DNA of 64,000 nucleotides from an uncultured Mycoplasmatota bacterium (GTDB lineage Bacteria > Bacillota_I > Bacilli_A > RF39 > UBA660), in assembly GCA_900548695.1 (NCBI GenBank), contig URLC01000004.1:62001-126000 (forward strand), written 5' to 3'. Numbering within the stretch: position 1 is the stretch's first letter; every line of letters starts with the position of its first letter. Positions 8,140-14,692 of the stretch are shown here, piece after piece. Below the pieces are notes generated by a model, which made no database searches, was not told the DNA's origin, and saw only the letters and a program-made list of their open reading frames with translations. The position numbers were made by a program, and so were the translations under genes.

Positions 8140-8400
8140 GTGAAAAGAAATTATGATTATTCTAAGTTAAAGGGTAGGGTAATAGAAAAGCTTGGTAGCT
8201 TAAAGAAATATGCTGAGATGTTATCTTTATCCGATACAGCTTTATCTAACAAGTTAAAGAATAAAACAGCCTTTAGTCAAGATGAAATTCTTAAATCAAT
8301 GGATAAAGATGTACTTGATATTCCTGAAACTGAGGTATCTTTATATTTTTTTACACAAAAAGTTGGGGAAAACCAAACTAACGAAATTGAGGAGGATTAA
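8140..8400 (+). CDS. Cro-like protein (DUF739-type)
   Basis: This 86-residue protein (KRNYDYSKLKGRVIEKLGSL, then KKYAEMLSLSDTALSNKLKNKTAFSQDEI) resembles small helix-turn-helix proteins encoded first in the lytic operon of Bacillota phages. An ATG at 8068 is in frame but lies upstream of the -10 element, so the start is GTG at 8140, preceded by AGGAGG. It is the first lytic gene and probably competes with the repressor for the operators. Confidence 0.78.
   Translation: MKRNYDYSKLKGRVIEKLGSLKKYAEMLSLSDTALSNKLKNKTAFSQDEILKSMDKDVLDIPETEVSLYFFTQKVGENQTNEIEED
8362..8378. promoter_or_regulatory. Fourth operator copy inside the cro-like gene
   Basis: GTTGGGGAAAACCAAAC repeats the operator palindrome of the switch within the last codons of the cro-like gene, about 250 bases downstream of the others. 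A distant operator could allow looping, but it could also be chance. Confidence 0.45.
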
Positions 8401-8402
8401 AA

Positions 8403-8507
8403 ATGAGTGAAAAAGTGCAAATGACATTTATTATTTGTTCCACACTAATAGCGTTTTTTTGGATATTAGGTAAGTATTTTAGTGATTCAAATAATAAAAA
8501 GAAATAG
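8403..8507 (+). CDS. Small membrane protein (34 residues)
   Basis: The frame begins 2 bases after the cro-like stop, with GGAGGA overlapping that gene. A single hydrophobic helix (TFIICSTLIAFFWILG) is followed by a Lys-rich end. Its function is unknown. Confidence 0.55.
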   Translation: MSEKVQMTFIICSTLIAFFWILGKYFSDSNNKKK

Positions 8508-8516
8508 GCGTTGAAT

Positions 8517-8627
8517 ATGAAAGAAAAGACTACTAAAAAAAATCTAGGTGAGGATATGCTTAGATTCATAATAAAACTTTATGAATCACAAGAAAAAATA
8601 AAAATCACCTACACAATAAAAAATTAA
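8517..8627 (+). CDS. Small basic protein (36 residues)
   Basis: The frame MKEKTTKKNLGEDMLRFIIK lies between two small membrane genes in the early operon. The ribosome binding site is weak (AGGCG). Spacing to its neighbours fits a compact phage operon, but coding support is modest. Confidence 0.4.
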   Translation: MKEKTTKKNLGEDMLRFIIKLYESQEKIKITYTIKN

Positions 8628-8641
8628 GGAGATAAAGAGAA

Positions 8642-8872
8642 ATGAAAAGGACTAAAAAAAGATTAAAAATTAAATGGAAGAATATAGCACTACTAATAGT
8701 TTTATTGATGTGTGCTTATATAGTCGGTCACGATTTATTTATGTTAACTATTTATAGTTGGGTAAAAGGCGTAAGCTGTGGCTGGACTTGGTTTGGATTT
8801 TTAACTTTCTTATTAGCGTTTGCTATAGGAGGAGAAATCGTTGAATATTTTATTGATGAATTTATGGAATAA
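8642..8872 (+). CDS. Small two-helix membrane protein
   Basis: This 76-residue protein has a very basic N-terminus (KRTKKRLKIKWK) and two hydrophobic helices (about residues 15-35 and 47-64). AAGGAG precedes the ATG. It is an early phage protein of unknown role; early membrane proteins are often involved in superinfection exclusion, but nothing in the sequence proves that here. Confidence 0.6.
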   Translation: MKRTKKRLKIKWKNIALLIVLLMCAYIVGHDLFMLTIYSWVKGVSCGWTWFGFLTFLLAFAIGGEIVEYFIDEFME

Positions 8873-8877
8873 AAAAA

Positions 8878-8958
8878 GATTTATAAGTTGTAGACGAACT
8901 CATAAATCAAATGTAAAACAAAATATTTTACTCTTAGATTATATCATCTAAGAGAATA
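8878..8958 (+). other. Two RNA hairpins between early and replication genes
   Basis: GATTTATAAGTT pairs with AACTCATAAATC (8878-8889 and 8897-8908, one mismatch, 7-base loop). CTCTTAGA pairs with TCTAAGAG (8931-8938 and 8947-8954). Neither is followed by a T run, so they are not ordinary terminators. They may be processing or antitermination sites. Confidence 0.4.
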
Positions 8959-8983
8959 AAAATCAAAGGAACGGAGGTATTTA

Positions 8984-9046
8984 ATGAATAAAAAACTTTG
9001 TTCCAAAGTAAACAATTTAGACAGCTTTAAGGGAGGATTCGTATGA
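8984..9046 (+). CDS. 20-residue leader peptide, coupled to the next gene
   Basis: ATG at 8984 follows ACGGAGG with good spacing, and the frame ends in ATGA overlapping the start of the next gene at 9043. A second ribosome binding site (GGGAGGA) lies inside it. The arrangement suggests translational coupling rather than a functional peptide. Confidence 0.4.
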   Translation: MNKKLCSKVNNLDSFKGGFV

Positions 9047-9774
9047 AAGATAACTTTTTATTAAAAAAATCACAACAAGATGTATTCAACGAACTAACTG
9101 ATGAAGAAGCTGGAAAATTGATTAAGGGTATTTTTCAATATGTGAATACTGGAATTAGTGGATTAAGTGGTGTATTAAATGCTGTCTTTATTCCTATTCA
9201 AAAGTATATTGATGAGAATGAAAAAAAATATCAAGCAATATGTGAGAGGAATAGACAAAATGGTGCAAATGGTGGAAGACCTAAAAAAGAAGAGGAAGAA
9301 ACCCAAGAAAACCCAGTGGGATATGATGGGGTAGAAAATGAAACCCAAGAAACCCAAGTGGATAATTTGGGTCAAAACACTCATATATCATATATCACTA
9401 ATCATACATCAAATAATCATAATTCAAATAATCAATTATCAAATAATAAATTAGAACTTATTAAAAATATTATTTCTTATTTGAATGAAAAAACAAATAG
9501 CAAGTTTAAATATACAACTAAATCTACTCAGCAAAAAATCAATGCACGATTAAACGAGGGTTATCATCTCGACGACTTTATAGATGTTATTGATAAAAAA
9601 TATGAAGAGTGGCTAGGAACTGAATTTGAGAAATACTTATGTCCTGAAACTTTATTCGGTACAAAGTTTGAAAAATACTTGAATCAAAAAGTGGCTAGTA
9701 AGAAACCACAAAAGAAAGATAAAACTATGGAAATCTTGGAGGGTGTTTATAATGGAACAATCAAAATTGATTAG
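9043..9774 (+). CDS. Phage replication initiation-type protein (DUF6291 plus phage C-terminal domain)
   Basis: The N-terminal part (FNELTDEEAGKLIKGIFQYVNTG ... NGANGGRPKK) has the pattern of DUF6291 proteins. A low-complexity Asn/Glu linker follows, and the C-terminal part (LNEKTNSKFKYTTKSTQQKINARLNEGYHLDDF) has the pattern of the conserved phage C-terminal domain found in replisome organisers. It is 243 residues long. Its place before the helicase loader and recombination genes supports a role in starting phage DNA replication. Confidence 0.75.
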   Translation: MKDNFLLKKSQQDVFNELTDEEAGKLIKGIFQYVNTGISGLSGVLNAVFIPIQKYIDENEKKYQAICERNRQNGANGGRPKKEEEETQENPVGYDGVENETQETQVDNLGQNTHISYITNHTSNNHNSNNQLSNNKLELIKNIISYLNEKTNSKFKYTTKSTQQKINARLNEGYHLDDFIDVIDKKYEEWLGTEFEKYLCPETLFGTKFEKYLNQKVASKKPQKKDKTMEILEGVYNGTIKID

Positions 9775-10255
9775 TGGGGTTATAGCAAAACTAAGAATTG
9801 CCTATCCATATTACTTTAAAGAACTTGATGAAAATATGTTAATGGGATTGATAAAAATGTATCAAGAACAAATAACAGGATATACACCTGAAATAGTTTT
9901 AAAAGCTATAGATGAAATAATTAGAACTTCTAAATTTATGCCGACTATTGCTGAAATACTTGATAGATGTGACGGGCAAGCTAAGACTTACACATTCGAT
10001 ATTTTAAAAATTATGCAAGAAGATGGATATTTCAAGCGTGGGGCTGTTGGTGAATTAGATGATAGTCAAGCTATAAGAAACTATGAAAAAGCTACTATGT
10101 GGCTTGGTAAGGGAATTATTCCTGATTGGTTATTAAATGATATGCAAAAGTATGGATATAAGGTAAATACACTCTTACCTGATAAAGGTAAAGAGATAAA
10201 GGAAGTAGGTGTTAGAAATGAGAATATTCGATTATTGGAATCAATCGACTATTAA
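9752..10255 (+). CDS. Replicative helicase loader/inhibitor-like protein
   Basis: This 167-residue protein starts at ATG 9752, nine bases after GGAGG; an in-frame GTG at 9743 lies too close to that site. The pattern IAKLRIAYPYYF, then MYQEQITGYTPEIVLKAIDEIIRTSKFMPTIAEIL resembles phage proteins that bind DnaB-type helicases (G39P-like). It overlaps the upstream gene by 23 bases and follows the initiator-like gene, which fits a loader. The assignment rests on pattern and context. Confidence 0.6.
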   Translation: MEQSKLISGVIAKLRIAYPYYFKELDENMLMGLIKMYQEQITGYTPEIVLKAIDEIIRTSKFMPTIAEILDRCDGQAKTYTFDILKIMQEDGYFKRGAVGELDDSQAIRNYEKATMWLGKGIIPDWLLNDMQKYGYKVNTLLPDKGKEIKEVGVRNENIRLLESIDY

Positions 10256-10511
10256 AAAGAAGAAAGATTCAAAGAGTATTTTTGAAGATGACGCTCTTCC
10301 TAGTAAATGGAAAATGCGTAAAAAAATAAATAGCTTAGAAAGTGAAAATGAAATTTTAAAAGAAGCTATTAAAGATGAACTTTATAAAAAGTTTATGGAT
10401 AAGTTAGGAGAGCCTGACACAATAAAAAGACTAACCGAAGAAAATAAGAGGTTAAGGTTGCAAAATAAAAGTTTTAAGGAGGAATTGAAAAATGCCAACC
10501 GCAAAAAGTAA
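10218..10511 (+). CDS. Coiled-coil protein of unknown function
   Basis: The protein has about 97 residues; the start at ATG 10218 is chosen because AGGTG lies upstream. It overlaps the loader gene by 38 bases and the next gene by 20. Residues from about 40 on form a heptad-rich coiled coil (KKINSLESENEILKEAI, LTEENKRLRLQNKSFKEEL). No family is recognised. Confidence 0.55.
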   Translation: MRIFDYWNQSTIKKKKDSKSIFEDDALPSKWKMRKKINSLESENEILKEAIKDELYKKFMDKLGEPDTIKRLTEENKRLRLQNKSFKEELKNANRKK

Positions 10512-11343
10512 AGAAACAAAAACGAAAACAGCAACTTATAACTTTGGTGAAAAGAAAGAAGAAAATATCAATGGTAAAAAGATACCTGTAGAATTTCATA
10601 CACCAAAGTATAACGAAGCTAAAAATAAAGCTACTGAATTATTAAATAGCGAAAAATATAAAGGTGTATTAGAGCCAAGTGATTTTTGGATATTAGTAAA
10701 CACTTATGCTAATAAAACAAAAGCTATGTATAGTGGACTTATTATAAGTCACGATGGTTGTTTAAAAATCAATGATGTATTAGAGGATAAATTAAGATTT
10801 AAACCCGAGTGTATGTCACTAGACAAAGAGGGATATAACAACTCACTTGTATATAGCTATATATGTCCTGAACAGGGATTATATGAAGTTGGAGAAGTTA
10901 GTAAAGATAATTGTAAGAATGATTATCCTTACGCTATGGCTTTGAAAAGATGTTTTGATAGGGTAGTTCTTAAAAATAGTAGAATTGCTTACTCAGGAAT
11001 TTATAGTGATAGTGAAAGTGATGAATTTTTAAAGAGAACTGATGAGAGTGAATCCGTACCAGCTGAAAAGCCAAAAGAAGCACCTAAAAAAACAACCACT
11101 AAAGCTACACCTAAGAAAGAACAGCCAAAAGGTGGAGATTTACCAGTACAAGAAAATCAAATAGAAATTATCAAGAAACTTTATACAGCTGAGGAATTAG
11201 TACCTTTGATGAAACATATAGGAAAGATAAAAATAACTGAACTTACTTTACTAGAAGCTAGTAGCTTAATAAAAAGAAAAGAAAATCAAAAAGTGGAAGC
11301 ACCTGTAGAAGCTCCGCAAGATGATGATAACTATTTAGATTAG
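10492..11343 (+). CDS. Predicted single-strand annealing recombination protein
   Basis: This 283-residue protein has a globular core (FHTPKYNEAKNKA ... PSDFWILVNTYANKT ... YPYAMALKRCFDRVVLKNS ... AYSGIYSDSESDEF) followed by a Lys/Pro/Ala/Thr-rich linker (about 190-215) and a short C-terminal helical domain. This layout, with an exonuclease of the RecB/Cas4 type two genes on and SSB further downstream, matches phage annealing proteins of the Erf/Sak kind. The exact family is not certain from sequence alone. Confidence 0.55.
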   Translation: MPTAKSKETKTKTATYNFGEKKEENINGKKIPVEFHTPKYNEAKNKATELLNSEKYKGVLEPSDFWILVNTYANKTKAMYSGLIISHDGCLKINDVLEDKLRFKPECMSLDKEGYNNSLVYSYICPEQGLYEVGEVSKDNCKNDYPYAMALKRCFDRVVLKNSRIAYSGIYSDSESDEFLKRTDESESVPAEKPKEAPKKTTTKATPKKEQPKGGDLPVQENQIEIIKKLYTAEELVPLMKHIGKIKITELTLLEASSLIKRKENQKVEAPVEAPQDDDNYLD

Positions 11344-11355
11344 GAGGAATAAAAG

Positions 11356-11676
11356 ATGGAAGAAAATAAATTAGTAATCATTGAAAAAGGTGAAATAGTT
11401 ATACCTGAAAAAACTATTGAAGATTATAAGAAATTAGCAAAGTTAAAATTAGAGTTTGACTTAATGGATAAAGATTTTAAAGCTCAACTAAAAGAAGCTA
11501 TGGAATCAATAGGAAAAGATAGCGTTATTAGAGATGGATTCTCCGCTAAGATTAAAAAAGGATATACAACTAAGAGATTTGATTCAGCTAGATTCAAAAA
11601 AGAATGTCCTGAAATTTTTGAAGAATATTCTAAAGATTCAAGTGTATCAAGTTCAATAACTATTGATGTTGAGTAA
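11356..11676 (+). CDS. Conserved phage protein of the recombination module
   Basis: This 106-residue protein (KLAKLKLEFDLMDKDFKAQL, GKDSVIRDGFSAKIKKGYTTKRFD) is helical in the first half with a beta-rich second half. It sits between the annealing protein and the exonuclease and its stop overlaps the exonuclease start. Small proteins of this shape usually accompany phage exonucleases, but their function is not known to me. Confidence 0.55.
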   Translation: MEENKLVIIEKGEIVIPEKTIEDYKKLAKLKLEFDLMDKDFKAQLKEAMESIGKDSVIRDGFSAKIKKGYTTKRFDSARFKKECPEIFEEYSKDSSVSSSITIDVE

Positions 11677-12281
11677 TGATTGACTTTTTAGAAGAGCCAC
11701 ACATCTATTTAGTTGATGGAGTAATAACTCCAAGTGTTAGTGAAATCCTACACTTTATATTTCCCGATAAGTATAAAGGCGTTGATAGAAAAATTTTAAA
11801 TAAAAAAGCTCAATATGGAACTACGATACACGAATCTATAGAGATGTATGAAGCTAACATTAAAACAATGGCTATTCAAGAGGCTTTTGATGTCACTATT
11901 CAAGCTAAAGGACTAACTTATATTCAAGAAGCAAGTCTAAGGCAATATTTAAAGCTAAAGAATAGATATAACATAGATGTTTTGGAACAAGAGATGATGA
12001 TTCAATTTGAAAAAAAGTATGCCGGTAGATTCGATATGATAGCAAATGTTAAAGGGTATTTAAGCTTATGTGATATTAAGACAACCGCTGAATTAGATGA
12101 AGAATATCTAAGTTGGCAACTATCTTATTATGAATTAGCTATGGGTAAGACTTTTGAAAAACTATATGCTATTTGGCTTCCTAAAAAAGGAATAGGACAA
12201 GTAGTAGAAATAAAAAGAAAACCTAAAGAGGTTTTGATAAAAAAATTAAATGAATTTTTGGAGGTATATAACAATGACTAA
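11676..12281 (+). CDS. PD-(D/E)XK exonuclease (RecB/Cas4-like)
   Basis: This 201-residue protein has the core motifs of PD-(D/E)XK nucleases: an early Glu/His region (GTTIHESIEMYE), then GRFDMIANVKG and LCDIKTTAE (the D-x-K signature), then WQLSYYELAMG, the Q-x3-Y motif of the RecB branch. It would resect double-strand ends to feed the annealing protein. It begins one base within the previous stop. Confidence 0.8.
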   Translation: MIDFLEEPHIYLVDGVITPSVSEILHFIFPDKYKGVDRKILNKKAQYGTTIHESIEMYEANIKTMAIQEAFDVTIQAKGLTYIQEASLRQYLKLKNRYNIDVLEQEMMIQFEKKYAGRFDMIANVKGYLSLCDIKTTAELDEEYLSWQLSYYELAMGKTFEKLYAIWLPKKGIGQVVEIKRKPKEVLIKKLNEFLEVYNND

Positions 12282-12549
12282 AGAAGAGTTAATAAATTTT
12301 ATAAATAGTATTGATTTTGAAATATCAACTTGTATGACCTTAACTTATATCAAGAAAACTCCAACAAGATATATGGACGATAGTGAAAGATATAATGCTG
12401 AGCCAAAAACAATAACATTTCAAAAAGATTATGAAAGCTTAATAAATGAAAAGAACAGTTGGATAGAAAGAAGAATAGATGACCTATACGCTGGACTTAG
12501 AGAAATTAGAGAAAGAGAGGAAAAACAAAATGAAAAAAACAATAGATGA
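12274..12549 (+). CDS. Phage protein of unknown function
   Basis: The protein has 91 residues from ATG 12274, preceded by GGAGG at spacing 9. It overlaps the exonuclease gene by 8 bases. The C-terminal third is a charged helix (ERRIDDLYAGLREIREREE). No family is recognised. Confidence 0.5.
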   Translation: MTKEELINFINSIDFEISTCMTLTYIKKTPTRYMDDSERYNAEPKTITFQKDYESLINEKNSWIERRIDDLYAGLREIREREEKQNEKNNR

Positions 12550-12850
12550 AAAAGAAATTAAAAGAATAGAAGAATTATTAAAGGGTGCTGATGGTGTATT
12601 AGTGATGACTAATAAAGGAGGAGCTATAGTAGGCTGTGGCGTTGAAATATTAAGTTTATTTGCTAATATTGGTGCTCATCTAAAAGAGGCTGGATTCAAA
12701 GAAGATGACTTAAAAGAAGCTTTAGAAATTGGATTCAATGCTGAAAAAATATCACTAGACGAAGATAAACTTAAAGATTTTCTAAAATCAGGATTAAAAG
12801 GTATTAAGGATATTTTGAATGAAATATTAGGAGATGATAAAGATGAATAG
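12530..12850 (+). CDS. Phage protein of unknown function
   Basis: The protein has 106 residues from ATG 12530, preceded by GAGAGG; the frame is open further upstream but inside the previous gene. It has a compact N-terminal domain (GADGVLVMTNKGGAIVGCGVEILSLFANI) and an acidic C-terminus that resembles a short helical bundle. No family is recognised. Confidence 0.5.
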   Translation: MKKTIDEKEIKRIEELLKGADGVLVMTNKGGAIVGCGVEILSLFANIGAHLKEAGFKEDDLKEALEIGFNAEKISLDEDKLKDFLKSGLKGIKDILNEILGDDKDE

Positions 12851-13313
12851 TGTTGAATTAGTTGGAAGATTAGTAGCTGACCCTGAACTTAGATATACAC
12901 AAGATAATAGAGCTTATGTAAGAGTGACTATTGCTGTTGATAGAGGAATCAGTAAAGAAGATAAAGAAGCTGGAAAACAAAGTGCTGATTTTATAAGTTG
13001 TATTTTTTGGAATAAGACAGCTGAAAATTTAGCTAAGTATATGAAAAAAGGTAGTCAAATAGGTATTACTGGAAAACTAAGAACTGGAAGTTATGAAGCT
13101 CAAGATGGAACTACACGATATACAACTGATGTAAGAGTAAACGAATTAACTTTCTTAGAAAGTAAACCTAAAGATGGAAGACCTGAGCCTGAATATGACG
13201 GATACGACGCTTTACCTGATGAAGATGAAGAAGAAACAAATGAAGTAGAAAATGACCCATTTAAAGATTTTGGAAAATCAGTAGAAATTAGTGATGATGA
13301 TTTACCTTTCTAG
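12843..13313 (+). CDS. ssb: Single-stranded DNA-binding protein
   Basis: This 156-residue protein has an OB-fold pattern (NSVELVGRLVADPELRYTQD, RVTIAVDRG, FISCIFWNKTAENLAKYMKKG) and ends in the acidic tip DDDLPF, which recruits partner proteins. An in-frame ATG at 12834 is too close to GGAG, so 12843 is preferred. It protects single strands in phage replication and works with the annealing/exonuclease pair. Confidence 0.95.
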   Translation: MNSVELVGRLVADPELRYTQDNRAYVRVTIAVDRGISKEDKEAGKQSADFISCIFWNKTAENLAKYMKKGSQIGITGKLRTGSYEAQDGTTRYTTDVRVNELTFLESKPKDGRPEPEYDGYDALPDEDEEETNEVENDPFKDFGKSVEISDDDLPF

Positions 13314-13320
13314 GTGATTT

Positions 13321-13842
13321 ATGAAGCTTGTAGGTAATTATGCTCGTACTGGTAAAAGTGAAAATTTTGAAACTGAAATAACACTAACAATACGAGAAAA
13401 CTATAAACATCTAATTCAAGATTTAGATAAGAATGAATTATATTCAATAGTAATATCTAAAGCTAAAGATAAAAGAACGGAACAGCAAAACAAATATATG
13501 TGGGCTCTAATAGGTGAGATAGATAAAGCTCGAAATGGTGACAGGTCAAATGATGATTATGACATCTATATTGAGGCTTTAGTAAGAGCTGGAGCTAAAT
13601 ATACTCATCTATTAGTTGAGCCACAAGCTGAATCAATGTTGAGAGAAAGCTTTAGAACAATACAACTAGCTAGAAAGATTCAAGTTGGAGATAAAAGATT
13701 CAACGATTATAAATGTTTCTATGGTAGCTCAAAAATGGATAAAAAAGAAATGCACGACTTAATAGAAACTATTTTAGATATGGCTAGTGAATGTGGATTA
13801 GATATTGTCTATTGGAAAGATGTATTAGACTTTGAGGATTAG
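13321..13842 (+). CDS. NinB-like recombination protein
   Basis: This 173-residue protein has the NinB pattern RTEQQNKYMWALIGEIDKA near residue 61, followed by a helical region ending in the acidic DVLDFED. NinB-type proteins of lambdoid phages bind single-stranded DNA and aid recombination. Its place after SSB supports this. Confidence 0.6.
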   Translation: MKLVGNYARTGKSENFETEITLTIRENYKHLIQDLDKNELYSIVISKAKDKRTEQQNKYMWALIGEIDKARNGDRSNDDYDIYIEALVRAGAKYTHLLVEPQAESMLRESFRTIQLARKIQVGDKRFNDYKCFYGSSKMDKKEMHDLIETILDMASECGLDIVYWKDVLDFED

Positions 13843-13844
13843 AA

Positions 13845-14066
13845 ATGGGAAAGATAAGTCAAAAAGATATTGTGTTAAATCATTTAAAAAAATATGGAAG
13901 TATATCCACGATGGAATGTTATTCAATTTATAGAATAACTGACTTACAACACGCTATATATCTTTTAAGAAAAGAAAATTACAAAATTACTGATGAATGG
14001 GTTAAAAGTAAAAATAGTCTAGGGTGGGCTAATAAATATAAAAAATACACCTTAGTAGAAGAGTAA
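13845..14066 (+). CDS. Small winged-helix DNA-binding protein
   Basis: This 73-residue protein (SQKDIVLNHLKKYGSISTME, then TDLQHAIYLLRKENYKI) has the helix-turn-helix plus wing pattern of small phage proteins. It starts 3 bases after the NinB-like stop. It may be a regulator, but the target is unknown. Confidence 0.65.
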   Translation: MGKISQKDIVLNHLKKYGSISTMECYSIYRITDLQHAIYLLRKENYKITDEWVKSKNSLGWANKYKKYTLVEE

Positions 14067-14077
14067 AGGTTGATAAT

Positions 14078-14335
14078 ATGAACGAAGAAAAAGAACTTGA
14101 AGAAAAAATAAATAAGTTAAGAACTAGCAATCAATTATTAGACAGCAACAATAGAATCCTAGTTCAAAAAATTAAAGATAAAGACAAAGAAATTAAAACT
14201 ATAAACAATTTATATCTAAAAGAAAAAGCTAAATTGAATGAAATTTATAGAGTAGTGTCTTCTAGTAAAATCAACGAAGAAAATTATACTAAGATGATTG
14301 ATTGGATAAAAAAAGTAATAAAGGAGGAAGCTTAA
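14078..14335 (+). CDS. Coiled-coil protein
   Basis: This 85-residue, strongly charged protein has a near-continuous heptad pattern (KELEEKINKLRTSNQLLDSN, LVQKIKDKDKEIKTINN). Its function is unknown; such proteins are frequent in this part of phage genomes. Confidence 0.5.
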   Translation: MNEEKELEEKINKLRTSNQLLDSNNRILVQKIKDKDKEIKTINNLYLKEKAKLNEIYRVVSSSKINEENYTKMIDWIKKVIKEEA

Positions 14336-14336
14336 T

Positions 14337-14516
14337 ATGTTTCAAGTTATATATTGGATTCTAGCAATAATTACTATGTTAGTGTTGTTGATTAGTTCTT
14401 TATATTCTTTTGTTATGAAAATTAAAGATGAAAAGAACTTGAAAAAATATAAAAAGAAACAACAAGAAATGTTAGAAAAACAATTAAAACATATAGAAAA
14501 TATTTACAATGACTAA
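14337..14516 (+). CDS. Small single-pass membrane protein
   Basis: A 59-residue frame starts right after AAGGAGG and the previous stop. An N-terminal membrane helix (VIYWILAIITMLVLLISSLY) is followed by a basic coiled tail. It overlaps the next gene by 8 bases. Confidence 0.55.
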   Translation: MFQVIYWILAIITMLVLLISSLYSFVMKIKDEKNLKKYKKKQQEMLEKQLKHIENIYND

Positions 14517-14691
14517 ATTAGATACACTAGATGATACTATAGAGCTTTTAACTAAGCAAATGCTAGAAGATGTATTTAAAGATAAAAAAGAAAATAAAAA
14601 AGAGTTGATAACGATGAGCAAGACTGACTTATATAAATTTTGCATTAAGTTAGTCAAGCTCATTCAACAAGTAGAAAATATGGAGGAGTAA
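14509..14691 (+). CDS. Small helical protein of unknown function
   Basis: This 60-residue protein is predicted mostly helical and carries Lys-rich segments. It precedes the RNA repair gene by 1 base and probably shares its translation. No family is recognised. Confidence 0.45.
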   Translation: MTKLDTLDDTIELLTKQMLEDVFKDKKENKKELITMSKTDLYKFCIKLVKLIQQVENMEE

Positions 14692-14692
14692 A

